Source: Paractinoplanes atraurantiacus (GTDB taxonomy: Bacteria > Actinomycetota > Actinomycetes > Mycobacteriales > Micromonosporaceae). From it: 64,000 bases of DNA. This document shows, piece after piece, positions 17,698 to 26,603 of the stretch (positions within the stretch are counted from its first letter, which is position 1; each line of letters opens with the position of its first letter). The stretch spans positions 616,786-680,785 of the forward strand of contig NZ_OBDY01000001.1 in the NCBI RefSeq assembly GCF_900215205.1, written 5' to 3'. The position numbers were made by a program, and so were the translations under genes. Below the pieces are notes generated by a model, which searched no databases, was not told the origin of the DNA, and was given only the letters and a program-made list of their open reading frames with translations.

Positions 17698-20259
17698 TCA
17701 GCGGGAGCCGTAGCCCGCGTTGTCGTTGCGGAATTCGTTTTCTTCGCCCTGGCCGCCGTCTCGGGTGAAGTCCCAGCCGCCGGCGGACTCGCGGCCCGGG
17801 CGGCCGCCCATGGCGAAGCCGCCGATCTCCTGGCCTCGGCGCCAACCGCGGAAGTAACCCGTGGTGTGTGCGGCGATGCTGGCGGCGTCGCGGACGATGC
17901 GCAGCGGGCGCTCCTCGCGCAGCGGGGAACCCGGGACCAGGTTGGCCTGGGGGACCCGTTTCGGGAGGCCGGCGGCCGTCTCGGCGGCCACCTCGGGGGT
18001 GGCTGCCTTTTCGGCCGCGCGCCAGCCCGTGTCGTTCGGGTTGGTCCAGTCGAGCTTGTCGGTCTGCTCGGTGTGGCCCGTGAACCAGGCCGACCTGGCC
18101 TGGGCGAAGATCAGCAGGTCGCCGTCGTTGCTGTCGGCCGGGACGGGCGGGGCGATGCTGCGGTCGAGCGCCGTCAACGTCGAGCTGGTCGCCGTGCCGG
18201 TGGGGACTCGGCGGGCCGCGTTGCGGCGGGCCTCGCCCTCGACCAGGCGCAGCGCGGGCGGCTCGGTGACGGCGGGCAGGTCGGTGACCGTCGCGTCGAG
18301 GCTGGTGCCGGTGTCGACCAGGCGCAGGGCCGGCGGCTCCTTGGGCATGTCCTGCCACGGCGGGCGGACCCGGCCGTCGGCCGGCGGGGAGCTCGCCGAG
18401 GCGGCCGGGAGGGTCGCCGTGTCGTCGGATCCGCTGTTGAGCAGCGGCCAGTTGGCGCGCGAGCCGGGCTCGGCCTCGGGACCGCCGGGGCGCTGGGTCG
18501 GCATCGGCAGCGAGTAGTCGGTGGCGCTGTTGGCCGGCGGCGTCGAGGCGGCCGGGCGGGTCGTCGACGGGCGCGGCGGGATGACCGTGCGCTGGCGCTC
18601 GGCGCGGGCGTTGTTGATCGCCGCGTTGGTGAGCGTGGCCCGGAACGGCTGGCCGGTCTCGGCCGGCGTCGGCGCACCCGAGGAGGGTGCCGAGGCGCCC
18701 GGCCCGCCCAGGAGAGGCGAGCCGGAGGAAGGCGCACCCGGAAGCGGCGCGCCGGAGGACGGCGAGCTCGGGAACGACGGCGCCCCGGACGAAGGCGAGC
18801 CCGGGAACGACGGCGTACCGGAGGAAGGCGAGCCCGGGAACGACGGCGTGCCGGAAGACGAGGCCGGGAACGATCCGGTGGAGGACGCGGCCGGGAACGA
18901 CCGGGACGGCAGCGACGACGGTGATGTCGGAGCCGACGGGGAGGACGTGGGCGCCACCGGGTTGCGGGCGGCGGGGCGTGAACCCGGCGTGATCGGCGTC
19001 ATGCCCGGCGGGGGCGGCGGCGTCGAGATCGGGCGGTTGCCGGGGCCGGAGACCGGGCGGCTGCTCGGTGCCGACACGGGGCGGCTGCTGGGGGCCGGCG
19101 CCCTGTTCGGGAACGCGGCGGCCGGGACCGACGGGCGCGGCGCGACCGGGGAGGGCGCGAGCGGCGGCGGGCCGATCGGGTCGGGAGCGACCGGCGGCGA
19201 CGTCAGCGGCTGCGGTGAGGCCGGGCCGCTGCCGGTGGAGGCCGGCTCGGGGCGGCCGCGGCGGCCGAAGGCCGACACTGCCTGCAGCGGGGCCGGCTCG
19301 GACGTGCGGCGGGCGCCTCGACGGCCCGCGCTGCCCGGCGGTGTGCTGCGGGCCGCGATCGTGCCGATCAGGGACGCGCAGGCGGCGTCGCAGGCGCGGA
19401 CCGCGGCGACGGCCTGGCGGACCGTTTCGCCGGCGGCGGGGGCGAGCGACTTGTTGATGCCGCCGCGGCGCGGCGACTCGCTGATCGCGACGTGCAGGGC
19501 GGTGACCGCGGCGATGATCTCGTCCTCGGTGCCGGCGCCGGCCCGGGTGAGCTCGTGCGCGACCTGCTCGGCGGCGCGCTCGGAGTCGCCGTCGGCGGTG
19601 AGCCGGCCCGGCTCGGGCAGCGCGTCGAGCACGGACAGCGCGAGCGGGTGCGACGGGTCGGGGTAGGCCCGCAGGGCCGCCGGGTAGAGCTCGCGGAGGA
19701 CCTCGCGCAGCGCGGTGGCCGCCGCGTGCCGGCCGTTGAGCAGCGCCACGTGCGCGGCCAGGACGGGCTTGTAGCTGATCAGCTCGCGGGAGACCGGCAT
19801 GCCGCTCGCCGTCAGGGCGCCGGCCTGCAGGGCCCGGGCCAGGCCGACCGCCCGCCGGGCGGCGGGCGGGGCCTGCATCTCCTCGACGGAGTCGTCGTCG
19901 GCGAAGCGCTCGGCGAAGTCGTCGGTGGTGTCGTCGTCGGCCACGACCAGCGGCCGGCCGGCCGCGGTGAGAAGCGACGTCACGAGGTGGTCGTCGCTGT
20001 CGGCGGCGACCGCGGCGTCGGTGAATCCACTCGTCCGTTCCACGAGCAGCGATCCGAGCTCGGCGTAACCGCCGGGATCGTCGCCGATCTCGTGAACGCC
20101 GAGCAGTCGTCCTGCGTCGTCAACCACGGCGATGGTCAGCTGCGGGGCCGAGACCCCACGTACCGAATCATCAGCCGACGCCAGACCGCAGTACACGCGC
20201 ACGAGCGCCACGGCGTCGTCCTCCCCTCCCCGGGACTTCCCATTGCTGTCGGTGGCCAA
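17698..20259 (-). CDS. IS110-transposase-derived protein with disordered linker and conservon-type C-terminus
   Basis: 853 residues. Residues ~15-215 follow the pattern of the DEDD domain of IS110-family transposases: VVDDAGRLLG, AVAADSDDHLVTSLLTAAG, DDFAERFADD, then the helical LREVLRELYPAALRAYPD and PLALSVLDALPEP. The acidic catalytic residues (first Asp, the Glu of the ETP motif, the DxxD pair) are not conserved, and no second transposase domain with the catalytic Ser follows. Residues ~310-640 are Pro/Ser/Gly-rich with repeats of PSFPGSPSSGT. The last ~110 residues (SAWFT, GWRAA, AGLPKRVPQANLVPG, YFRGWRRG) match the end of CvnA. So this is probably a domesticated, non-catalytic protein. 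It follows the acidic-protein gene by 24 bases. Confidence 0.7.
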   Translation of the reverse strand: MATDSNGKSRGGEDDAVALVRVYCGLASADDSVRGVSAPQLTIAVVDDAGRLLGVHEIGDDPGGYAELGSLLVERTSGFTDAAVAADSDDHLVTSLLTAAGRPLVVADDDTTDDFAERFADDDSVEEMQAPPAARRAVGLARALQAGALTASGMPVSRELISYKPVLAAHVALLNGRHAAATALREVLRELYPAALRAYPDPSHPLALSVLDALPEPGRLTADGDSERAAEQVAHELTRAGAGTEDEIIAAVTALHVAISESPRRGGINKSLAPAAGETVRQAVAAVRACDAACASLIGTIAARSTPPGSAGRRGARRTSEPAPLQAVSAFGRRGRPEPASTGSGPASPQPLTSPPVAPDPIGPPPLAPSPVAPRPSVPAAAFPNRAPAPSSRPVSAPSSRPVSGPGNRPISTPPPPPGMTPITPGSRPAARNPVAPTSSPSAPTSPSSLPSRSFPAASSTGSFPASSSGTPSFPGSPSSGTPSFPGSPSSGAPSFPSSPSSGAPLPGAPSSGSPLLGGPGASAPSSGAPTPAETGQPFRATLTNAAINNARAERQRTVIPPRPSTTRPAASTPPANSATDYSLPMPTQRPGGPEAEPGSRANWPLLNSGSDDTATLPAASASSPPADGRVRPPWQDMPKEPPALRLVDTGTSLDATVTDLPAVTEPPALRLVEGEARRNAARRVPTGTATSSTLTALDRSIAPPVPADSNDGDLLIFAQARSAWFTGHTEQTDKLDWTNPNDTGWRAAEKAATPEVAAETAAGLPKRVPQANLVPGSPLREERPLRIVRDAASIAAHTTGYFRGWRRGQEIGGFAMGGRPGRESAGGWDFTRDGGQGEENEFRNDNAGYGSR

Positions 20260-20283
20260 GGACTGATGCTCCCTGGTGAGGGG

Positions 20284-21129
20284 TCAGTCGCGCCAGTCCA
20301 CAGCGGCAGAGATCTTGCCGATTACCGAGCGCCAGCCCAGACTTGCCTGTTGTGCCCCGATTTTCTTCAATCGGCGACGACCGAAGAATCCACCCATACC
20401 TCCGCTTTCCGCGGAACGGAGGGATTCGTCCAGGTCATCGAGGGGCGAGCCCGGCGACAGTGCCAGGATCACCGGCTTGAGCCGCAGCGCGTGACCCAGG
20501 TCGCGGGCCACCTCGCCGGCGGCGATGAGCAGTGGAAGATCCCACGTGTCGTGCCCGCCGCGCAGGTTTTCCACCACGAGGTCGAGCTCGTAGCGGTCGT
20601 CCGGCTGCGGGTCGATGTCCGTCGACTGTACCCGGTCGGCCAGGGTGGCCCAGGAGCCGAGTTGTGCGAGGTCGTGCGGAGCACCCGAACGAATGAAGGA
20701 CACCAGCGACTCGGGGGTCTTGAAGGCGAGCAGCCGGCCCTTGTGGCTCAGGAAGAGGGGGACCTCTTCATCCTCCGCCTGGGCGGTTTCCTCGTCCTCG
20801 AAGTCGGCCGGGTCGGGCTCGTCGGCGTCCTTGCCGTCGGAGGAGCCTTCGGCCAGCAGCGCCTTGTACTCCTCGTCGACGATGATCTCCTCATCGTCGT
20901 CCTCGACGGGCTCGGCCCGCTTGCGCGAGTCGAAGAGGTCGTCCTCCTCGACATCGGCCTCGGTCGGGGTGATCTCGGAGGCCTTGCGGTAGGCGCGGAG
21001 GGTGATGCCGACGCCGGCCGGCAACGCGATCTCGACCGGCTCGATGCCGACCTCTTCCCACAGCGCACTGCCGGAGGCCCCGTCAGTGGAGGCGGCCTGC
21101 GCCTCGGGCTCGTCGGACTGGCTGGCCAC
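20284..21129 (-). CDS. Conserved acidic protein of unknown function, partner of the IS110-like gene
   Basis: 281 residues from GTG 21129, which has GGAGG five bases upstream; a GTG at 21177 is the longer alternative (297 residues) but lacks a spaced ribosome binding site. The N-terminal half is strongly acidic (runs such as EDDDEEIIVDEE and DEPDPADFEDEE). The second half looks folded: PLFLSHKGRLLAFKTPESL, then WATLADRVQS, ELDLVVENLRGG, and a basic end GFFGRRRLKKIGAQQ. I do not recognise the family. The gene leads a two-gene operon with the IS110-derived protein, so the two probably work together; the acidic part could mimic or bind a basic partner (inference). Confidence 0.7.
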   Translation of the reverse strand: MASQSDEPEAQAASTDGASGSALWEEVGIEPVEIALPAGVGITLRAYRKASEITPTEADVEEDDLFDSRKRAEPVEDDDEEIIVDEEYKALLAEGSSDGKDADEPDPADFEDEETAQAEDEEVPLFLSHKGRLLAFKTPESLVSFIRSGAPHDLAQLGSWATLADRVQSTDIDPQPDDRYELDLVVENLRGGHDTWDLPLLIAAGEVARDLGHALRLKPVILALSPGSPLDDLDESLRSAESGGMGGFFGRRRLKKIGAQQASLGWRSVIGKISAAVDWRD

Positions 21130-21246
21130 GGTGACCTCCGCGTTGATCGGGCTGTGGGACGGTGAGTCTGCCGACACACCCTAATGGGCGCGCCTGGGCG
21201 CGGGCTGACCGTCCCCCATAGTTCTGCTTTGACCGTTTGAAAACGA

Positions 21247-22057
21247 TCAGAAACCTTTCGGGTGCCACACCGTCTTGGTCTCGAGCAGAGCGGTCATCGG
21301 GCCCACTCCCGGGTCGGCCGTCCAGTCGGGCGCGGAAGAAGGACGCAGCACCCTCTTGAGGGTGCCGGCGGCGGCCCGCTCGAGCTCGGTCGCCAGGTCG
21401 CCGTCGTCCACGCCGGAGAGGTCGATCGCGTTGACGTCGTCGTGCGAGGCGAGCCAGGGCGCGATCTCGGCGGCGTGTCCGGTCAGGACGTTCACCACTC
21501 CGCCGGGGACGTCGGAGGTGGCGAAGACCTCGGCCAGGGTGACGGCGGCCTGTGGGTTGCCCGCGACGACCACGACCGTGTTGCCGGTGACGACGGCCGG
21601 CGCGATCACGCTGACCAGGCCGATCAGCGACGGCGGGGCGACCACGGCCACGACGCCGGTCGGCTCGGGGGCCGAGATGTTGAAGAACGGCCCGGCCACC
21701 GGGTTGGCGCCGCCCGCGACCTGAGCGATCTTGTCGGACCAGCCCGCGTACCAGACCCAGCGGTCGACCGCGGCGTCCACCTCGGAGCCCTTGACACCCA
21801 GGGCCTTGAACTCGGCCCGGCGTGCCTCGAGCATCTCGGCGACGCGATAAAGGACCTGACCTCGGTTGTACGCCGTGGCGCCGGCCCATTTGGGCTGCGC
21901 GGCCCGGGCGGCCACCACCGCGTCGCGGGCGTCCTTGCGGGAGGCGAGGGAGACGTTGTCGCCGTCCACCAGATAGGTCCGTCCTGATTCGCTGCGCGGG
22001 AACTTCCCGCCCACGTACAGCTTGTAGGTCTTGCGCACGGAGAGGCGCACCGATGAC

Positions 22058-22065
<8 letters not shown>
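21247..22065 (-). CDS. Truncated aldehyde dehydrogenase-like protein lacking the catalytic half
   Basis: 272 residues that cover only the N-terminal, coenzyme-binding half of the aldehyde dehydrogenase fold: KLYVGGKFPRSESGRTY, WAGATAYNRGQVLYRVAEML, then PSLIGLVSVIAPAVVTGNTV and PGGVVNVLTG. The chain ends where a full enzyme would continue to the catalytic Cys and Glu. The expected PWNFP loop is altered to APPSLIG. TTG 22065 is the chosen start: GGAGG lies six bases upstream within the end of the full-length dehydrogenase gene, and the stop of that gene overlaps. The tight coupling suggests a deliberate partner subunit, not debris. Confidence 0.8.
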
Positions 22066-23476
<1,411 letters not shown>

Positions 23477-23481
23477 CGGCC

Positions 23482-24432
23482 TCAGTCCAGGGTGAAGTAG
23501 TCCGGACCGGCGTAGTGGCCGGTGGTGAGCTTGGTCCGCTGCATCAGCAGGTCGTTGAGCAGCGAGGAGGCGCCGAAGCGGAACCAGTCGGGGTCGAGCC
23601 AGTCGTCGCCGACGGTCTCGTTGATCATCACGAGATATTTGATGGCGTCTTTGGTCGTACGGATGCCGCCCGCGGGCTTGACGCCGACCTGGCGCCCGTG
23701 GCGCTCGCGGAAGTCGCGCACCGCCTCGAGCATGATCAGCGTGACCGGCAGGGTGGCCGCGACCGGGACCTTGCCGGTCGAGGTCTTGATGAAGTCGGCC
23801 CCGGCCAGCATGGCCAGCCAGGAGGCGCGGCGCACGTTGTCGTACGTCGCCAGCTCGCCGGTCTCGAGGATGACCTTGAGGTGGGCGGAACCGCACGCCT
23901 CCTTGACCGCGACGATCTCGTCGAAGACCTTGCCGTAGTCGCCGGCCAGGAACGCGCCCCGGCTGATCACCATGTCGATCTCGTCGGCACCGGCCGCCAC
24001 CGCGTCGCGCGTGTCGGCCAGCTTGACGTCGAGCGGCGCCTGGCCGGACGGGAAGGCGGTGGCCACGCTGGCCAGGTGGACGCCGGAGCCGGCCAGCACC
24101 TCGGCCGCGAACGGGACCATGGCCGGGTAGACGCAGACGGCGGCCACCGGGGGACATGTCGGGTCGGAGGGGTCGGGCCGCAGGGCCTTGGCCGAGAGGG
24201 CCCGCACCTTGCCCGGGGTGTCCGCGCCCTCGAGGGTGGTCAGGTCGACCATGCGGATGGCCAGGTCGATGGCTTGGGCCTTGGCGGTCGTCTTCACCGA
24301 TCGGGTGCCGAGCGCCGCCGCCCTGGCCTCGACGCCCACCTTGTCGACGCCGGGCAGTCCGTGCAGGAAAGTCCGGAGATCAGAGGCGGAATCGGGCAGG
24401 CCGGACAGCCTTGACGTCGCTGTCGCAGTCAT
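23482..24432 (-). CDS. deoC: Deoxyribose-phosphate aldolase
   Basis: 316 residues. Splits deoxyribose 5-phosphate into glyceraldehyde 3-phosphate and acetaldehyde through a Schiff base. The Schiff-base lysine is in ADFIKTSTGK and the proton-relay lysine in VGVKPAGGIRT; DEIDMVISRGA carries the conserved Asp. An N-terminal ~60-residue helical extension makes it longer than E. coli DeoC, as is usual for actinomycetes. ATG 24432 has no ribosome binding site but TAGAAT ends seven bases before it, predicting a leaderless mRNA. It heads an operon with two aldehyde dehydrogenases and diverges from upp. Confidence 0.95.
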   Translation of the reverse strand: MTATATSRLSGLPDSASDLRTFLHGLPGVDKVGVEARAAALGTRSVKTTAKAQAIDLAIRMVDLTTLEGADTPGKVRALSAKALRPDPSDPTCPPVAAVCVYPAMVPFAAEVLAGSGVHLASVATAFPSGQAPLDVKLADTRDAVAAGADEIDMVISRGAFLAGDYGKVFDEIVAVKEACGSAHLKVILETGELATYDNVRRASWLAMLAGADFIKTSTGKVPVAATLPVTLIMLEAVRDFRERHGRQVGVKPAGGIRTTKDAIKYLVMINETVGDDWLDPDWFRFGASSLLNDLLMQRTKLTTGHYAGPDYFTLD

Positions 24433-24439
24433 GAAAACG

Positions 24440-24445
24440 ATTCTA
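24440..24445 (-). promoter_or_regulatory. -10 element TAGAAT of deoC (leaderless)
   Basis: Read on the minus strand, TAGAAT is followed by seven bases and the ATG of deoC at 24432. It lies in the 60-base divergent region shared with upp. Confidence 0.6.
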
Positions 24446-24492
24446 CGCGGCCCTCCGACAGTTGATCTTGAATGACCGGTAGGTTGTGCCCC

Positions 24493-25125
24493 GTGGACGT
24501 ACTCGTTGTAGATCACCCGCTCGCCCAGACCAGGCTCACCGCGATGCGGAACGCGGACACCGACTCCGGCGTGTTCCGGGCCTCTCTGCACGAGTTGACC
24601 ACCATGGTCGTGTACGAGGCGGCCCGCTCCTTCGCCACCGAGCAGTACCCGATCAGCACGCCGGTCGCGCCCACCGAGGGCACCCGGCTGGCCAACCCGC
24701 CGCTGATCGTCCCGGTGCTGCGCGCCGGCCTCGGCATGGCCGACTCGGCGCTGGCGCTGCTGCCCGAGTCGTCGATGGGCTTCGTGGGCCTGGCCCGCGA
24801 CGAGAAGACCTACGAGCCGCGGGCGTACATGGAGTCGCTGCCGGGCGACCTCTCCGGCCAGCCTGTGCTGGTGCTCGACCCGATGTTGGCCACCGGTGGG
24901 TCGCTGCTGCACTGCTGCCGGCTGCTGGTCGACCGCGGGTGCACCGACGTGATCATCTGCTGCGTGCTGGCGGCGCCTGAGGGGGTCGCTGCCCTGGAGG
25001 AGTCGGGGCTGCCGTTGCGGCTGGTTACGGCGTCTATTGATCAAGGGTTGAATGAGAAGAAGTACATCGTTCCGGGGCTGGGGGATGCGGGGGATCGGCA
25101 GTTCGGGGGGATGCGCCGGTTTTAG
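24493..25125 (+). CDS. upp: Uracil phosphoribosyltransferase
   Basis: 210 residues. Makes UMP from uracil and PRPP, closing the salvage route that begins with the importer, Cdd and DeoA. Visible: N-terminal [13 protein letters not shown], the loop PVLRAGLGM, the PRPP-binding [13 protein letters not shown] and the C-terminal uracil-binding [18 protein letters not shown] 24493 gives the typical length (about 208-210 residues); an in-frame ATG at 24472 is less likely. The 3' side leads into a very long inverted repeat. Confidence 0.95.
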   Translation: MDVLVVDHPLAQTRLTAMRNADTDSGVFRASLHELTTMVVYEAARSFATEQYPISTPVAPTEGTRLANPPLIVPVLRAGLGMADSALALLPESSMGFVGLARDEKTYEPRAYMESLPGDLSGQPVLVLDPMLATGGSLLHCCRLLVDRGCTDVIICCVLAAPEGVAALEESGLPLRLVTASIDQGLNEKKYIVPGLGDAGDRQFGGMRRF

Positions 25126-25187
25126 GGCGAGGGCTGGGCTGGGCGGGTCGCGCTGCTGAGCTGGCTGGCCTCGCTTCGCTCGGCGGG

Positions 25188-25286
25188 CACTTCGCCCTTT
25201 GGGGCAAATGAGTTGAGCCCGGTTTTCCGACGCCGCGGGGTGTGCGGCGTTGGAAAACCGGGCTCAACTCATTTGCGGGCGAAGTG
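25188..25286. repeat. Long inverted repeat between upp and the Nudix gene
   Basis: Inner arms 25204-25236 and 25244-25276 pair at 32 of 33 positions around a 7-base loop; outer arms 25188-25197 and 25277-25286 add 10 more perfect pairs, with a 6-base bulge (tttggg). It lies between two convergent stops and can act as a bidirectional terminator, but it is far longer than needed. Confidence 0.85.
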
Positions 25287-25308
25287 CGACTTTGGTTGCG
25301 GTTCGAGG

Positions 25309-25791
25309 TCAGGTGTACGACCAGCTTGTGGCGCGGCCGTTCGCGAAGGGCATGACGCCGTGGAAGACGGTGGGGGAGGCGGCGAAGACCAGAGGGAGGA
25401 AGTGGCGGTCGGACTCCCACATCGGGACCTTGCCCGATAAAACGTCGGAAACCGGTACCCAGTGCAGGCTTCCCTCCTCGTTCGACGAAAGGGGAGTGCC
25501 GCTCCACTCTGGAATGCGGAAGAGGAAGCCGAACCAGTTCTCGCCGTTGCGGCCGAAGCCGGGCCACGAGATCGTGCCGGCGAGATCGACGCGGTCGGCC
25601 GAGATCCCGGCCTCTTCCTTGATCTCGCGGCGCATGCCGGTCACCACGTCCTCGTCGGGTGAAAGCTTGCCGCCGAGGCCGTTGTACTTGCCGTAGTGGA
25701 TGTCGTCCGGGCGGGTGTCACGACGGATCATGAGGACCTGATCGGATGACGGTGACAGCACGTAACCCAGCGTTGCGATGATTGCCTGCAC
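25309..25791 (-). CDS. Nudix hydrolase (MutT-like)
   Basis: 160 residues from GTG 25791; a TTG at 25815 would add eight residues. The Nudix box G-x5-E-x7-R-E-x2-E-E-x-G is complete, starting at GGKLSPDED and ending RREIKEEAGI, and binds the metal ions that hydrolyse a nucleoside diphosphate linked to some moiety. RRDTRPDDIHYGKYNGLGGK and the C-terminal SDVLSGKVPMWESDRHF resemble 8-oxo-dGTP diphosphatases of the MutT/NUDT1 type. TATAGA nine bases before the GTG may be its -10. Substrate is unproven. Confidence 0.88.
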   Translation of the reverse strand: MQAIIATLGYVLSPSSDQVLMIRRDTRPDDIHYGKYNGLGGKLSPDEDVVTGMRREIKEEAGISADRVDLAGTISWPGFGRNGENWFGFLFRIPEWSGTPLSSNEEGSLHWVPVSDVLSGKVPMWESDRHFLPLVFAASPTVFHGVMPFANGRATSWSYT

Positions 25792-25875
25792 GGCCGCGAC
25801 TCTATAAGGAAGCAACCGGGATATAACCGTCCTGGCGATCGGTCTGCGTGACTGGGGACACTATCGTTTCGAGCC

Positions 25876-26559
25876 ATGACCTCCATCGCGCTCGCCGAGG
25901 AACTGCTACTCCTCGCGTACGACGACCAGACCGGCAAGGCGACCGGATCCCGTATCGGGCTCGACCTCGGCATGGCCGCGGCTGTGCTGGTCGATCTCGC
26001 CTTGGCGGGACGTGTCGCGTACGTCGACGGATACCTCAAAGTCATCGACAACCGGCCGATCGGCGACCCGATCGCCGACGCCGTCCTCGCCAAGGCCGCC
26101 GAGGACGAGCCGCACACCCCGGCCCAGTGGCTCCAGCGGCTGCGGCACCGCCTGCGGACCCGGGTGCTCGAGGACCTGTGCGCCCGCGGCGTCGTCCAGG
26201 ACGTGGACGAGACCCAGCAGGGATTCATCCACGTGCACCGCTACCCGACGACCGACCCGGCCTTCGAGGCCGAGATCCGGTCCCGGCTGGCCAAGGCGCT
26301 GACCAGCGACGGGCCGACCGACGAGCGGACCGCGGCGCTGGCCACGCTGCTCGTGGCGACCCGCATGGAGCCGGCCCTGCGCCTGCCCGCCGAGGAGTCG
26401 GCCCGGGCGCACGAGCGTCTCGAGCAGATCGCCGCCGGCGCCGGCTTCTCGGGCAGCGCCAACCTGGAGGACTCGATCGTCCGCCCGTCCGTCGCCCTCG
26501 TGGTGGCGACGCTGGGCCGGGCCATCACGGCCGCTCTCGGCGCTCCCAAGCCGGCATGA
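25876..26559 (+). CDS. GPP34 (GOLPH3/Vps74) family phosphoprotein
   Basis: 227 residues, all-helical GPP34 fold. Family marks: the N-terminal LAEELLLLAYDDQTGK, a second LGMAAAVLVDLALAGRV and the central RVLEDLCARGVV. In eukaryotes GOLPH3 binds phosphatidylinositol 4-phosphate on Golgi membranes; actinomycetes carry many soluble homologues, sometimes linked to phosphate-starvation or membrane functions, with no settled role. It stands alone between the Nudix gene (divergent) and the mutase gene (convergent). Confidence 0.88.
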   Translation: MTSIALAEELLLLAYDDQTGKATGSRIGLDLGMAAAVLVDLALAGRVAYVDGYLKVIDNRPIGDPIADAVLAKAAEDEPHTPAQWLQRLRHRLRTRVLEDLCARGVVQDVDETQQGFIHVHRYPTTDPAFEAEIRSRLAKALTSDGPTDERTAALATLLVATRMEPALRLPAEESARAHERLEQIAAGAGFSGSANLEDSIVRPSVALVVATLGRAITAALGAPKPA

Positions 26560-26603
26560 CGGGTGACGCCGGGCGCGCGTGACGTGGCGCGCCCGGCGAG
26601 ATC

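Noticed and set aside
17698..20259. An intact, mobile IS110 insertion sequence
   Set aside because: Catalytic acidic residues and the second transposase domain are missing, the protein has a host-type C-terminal module, and the gene is inside an operon.
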